This document shows positions 21,153-21,302 of a DNA stretch of 21,302 nucleotides, one piece after another. The notes beneath the pieces are model-generated. The model was not told where the DNA came from and did no database searches. It saw only the letters and a list, made by a program, of their open reading frames with translations. The stretch comes from DASSFZ01 sp036514635 (GTDB taxonomy: Bacteria; Chloroflexota; Anaerolineae; Fen-1058). The stretch is from the NCBI GenBank assembly GCA_036514635.1, contig DATBWU010000203.1, positions 1-21,302 of the forward strand, in the 5' to 3' direction. Within the stretch, counting starts at the first letter, position 1. Each line of letters opens with the position of its first letter. Both the position numbers and the translations under genes were made by a program.

Positions 21153-21181
21153 AGAATCGACACGAATGAGCACGAATAAAG
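21153..21181. repeat. Short CACGAAT-word direct repeat
   Basis: ATCGACACGAATGAGCACGAATA carries the word CACGAAT twice with a 10-nt period, ending directly at the ATG of the next gene. It resembles one arm of the larger palindromes in the window without its partner arm. Confidence 0.45.
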
Positions 21182-21302
21182 ATGAGCAAGTCGGACTTCA
21201 TCGAAGCCGTCTCCGCATTTCTCAAGAAGCACACCACGTTGACGATCGCCACCGTTGAGCGCGAGGGCTGGCTGCAAGCCGCCGATGTGTTCTACGTCAA
21301 CG
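21182..21302 (+). CDS. Pyridoxamine-5'-phosphate-oxidase-like flavin-binding protein, N-terminal part
   Basis: An open frame from ATG at 21182 that runs off the window, 40 codons seen. MSKSDFIEAVSAFLKKH is a starting helix, and TLTIATVEREGWLQAADVFYVN matches the first two strands of the split-barrel flavin-binding fold (usual form: xLATVxxDGxPxAxxVxFV). Family members are diverse FMN-, F420- or heme-binding oxidoreductases, so a role in vitamin B6 salvage must not be assumed. No ribosome-binding site is visible; the ATG follows a short repeat. Confidence 0.65.
   Translation, partial: MSKSDFIEAVSAFLKKHTTLTIATVEREGWLQAADVFYVN

Overview
The window looks like a chromosomal segment of a GC-rich bacterium, most likely an uncultured member of Chloroflexota (Anaerolineae-like). 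This is inferred from the gene content: a Ycf45/SpoIIIAA-type ATPase with a C-terminal R3H domain next to tmk, PdxS/PdxT vitamin B6 synthesis, an FmdB zinc ribbon, and a YtrA-type GntR regulator driving an SPFH/ABC cassette. It also fits the many repeat-derived imperfect palindromes in the spacers. No rRNA, tRNA, CRISPR array, transposase or phage gene was recognised.

Layout. Positions 1-405 are non-coding and hairpin-rich, ending in an intrinsic terminator for the leftward gene that follows. Positions 406-2221 hold a leftward unit: a MerR-like DNA-binding protein, a 51-residue one-helix membrane peptide and a seven-helix membrane protein. Positions 2351-6517 hold a leftward gmk - rhomboid protease - priA unit with its own promoter. 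A rightward FmdB-type zinc-ribbon gene follows at 6619-7035. Positions 7071-12612 hold a leftward run: pdxS, a GNAT acetyltransferase, pdxT, a second GNAT-like protein, the R3H ATPase and tmk. From 12755 a rightward cassette begins: a YtrA-type GntR repressor with an operator over its own promoter, an SPFH/band-7 protein, an ABC ATPase and an ABC permease. Next come an anchored protein of unknown function with its own promoter, an M20 peptidase, a leftward HExxH putative metallopeptidase, a leftward excisionase-type HTH protein with a structured 3' region and terminator, a rightward sugar-nucleotide epimerase, and the start of a flavin split-barrel protein cut by the window end.

The genes are mostly housekeeping: nucleotide kinases, replication restart, B6 synthesis and sugar-nucleotide metabolism. 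The GntR-SPFH-ABC cassette looks like a cell-envelope response module.

The most unusual signal is in the spacers. About ten different families of short-word imperfect palindromes fill nearly every gap, some at several sites, and they extend into genes. A 24-bp tandem array and a second repeat word sit in frame inside the zinc-binding domain of priA. Repeats also supply the last codons of tmk and sit directly against two start codons. A second theme is near-leaderless expression: good sigma-70-type promoters lie only 7-12 nt from the start codons of three genes.
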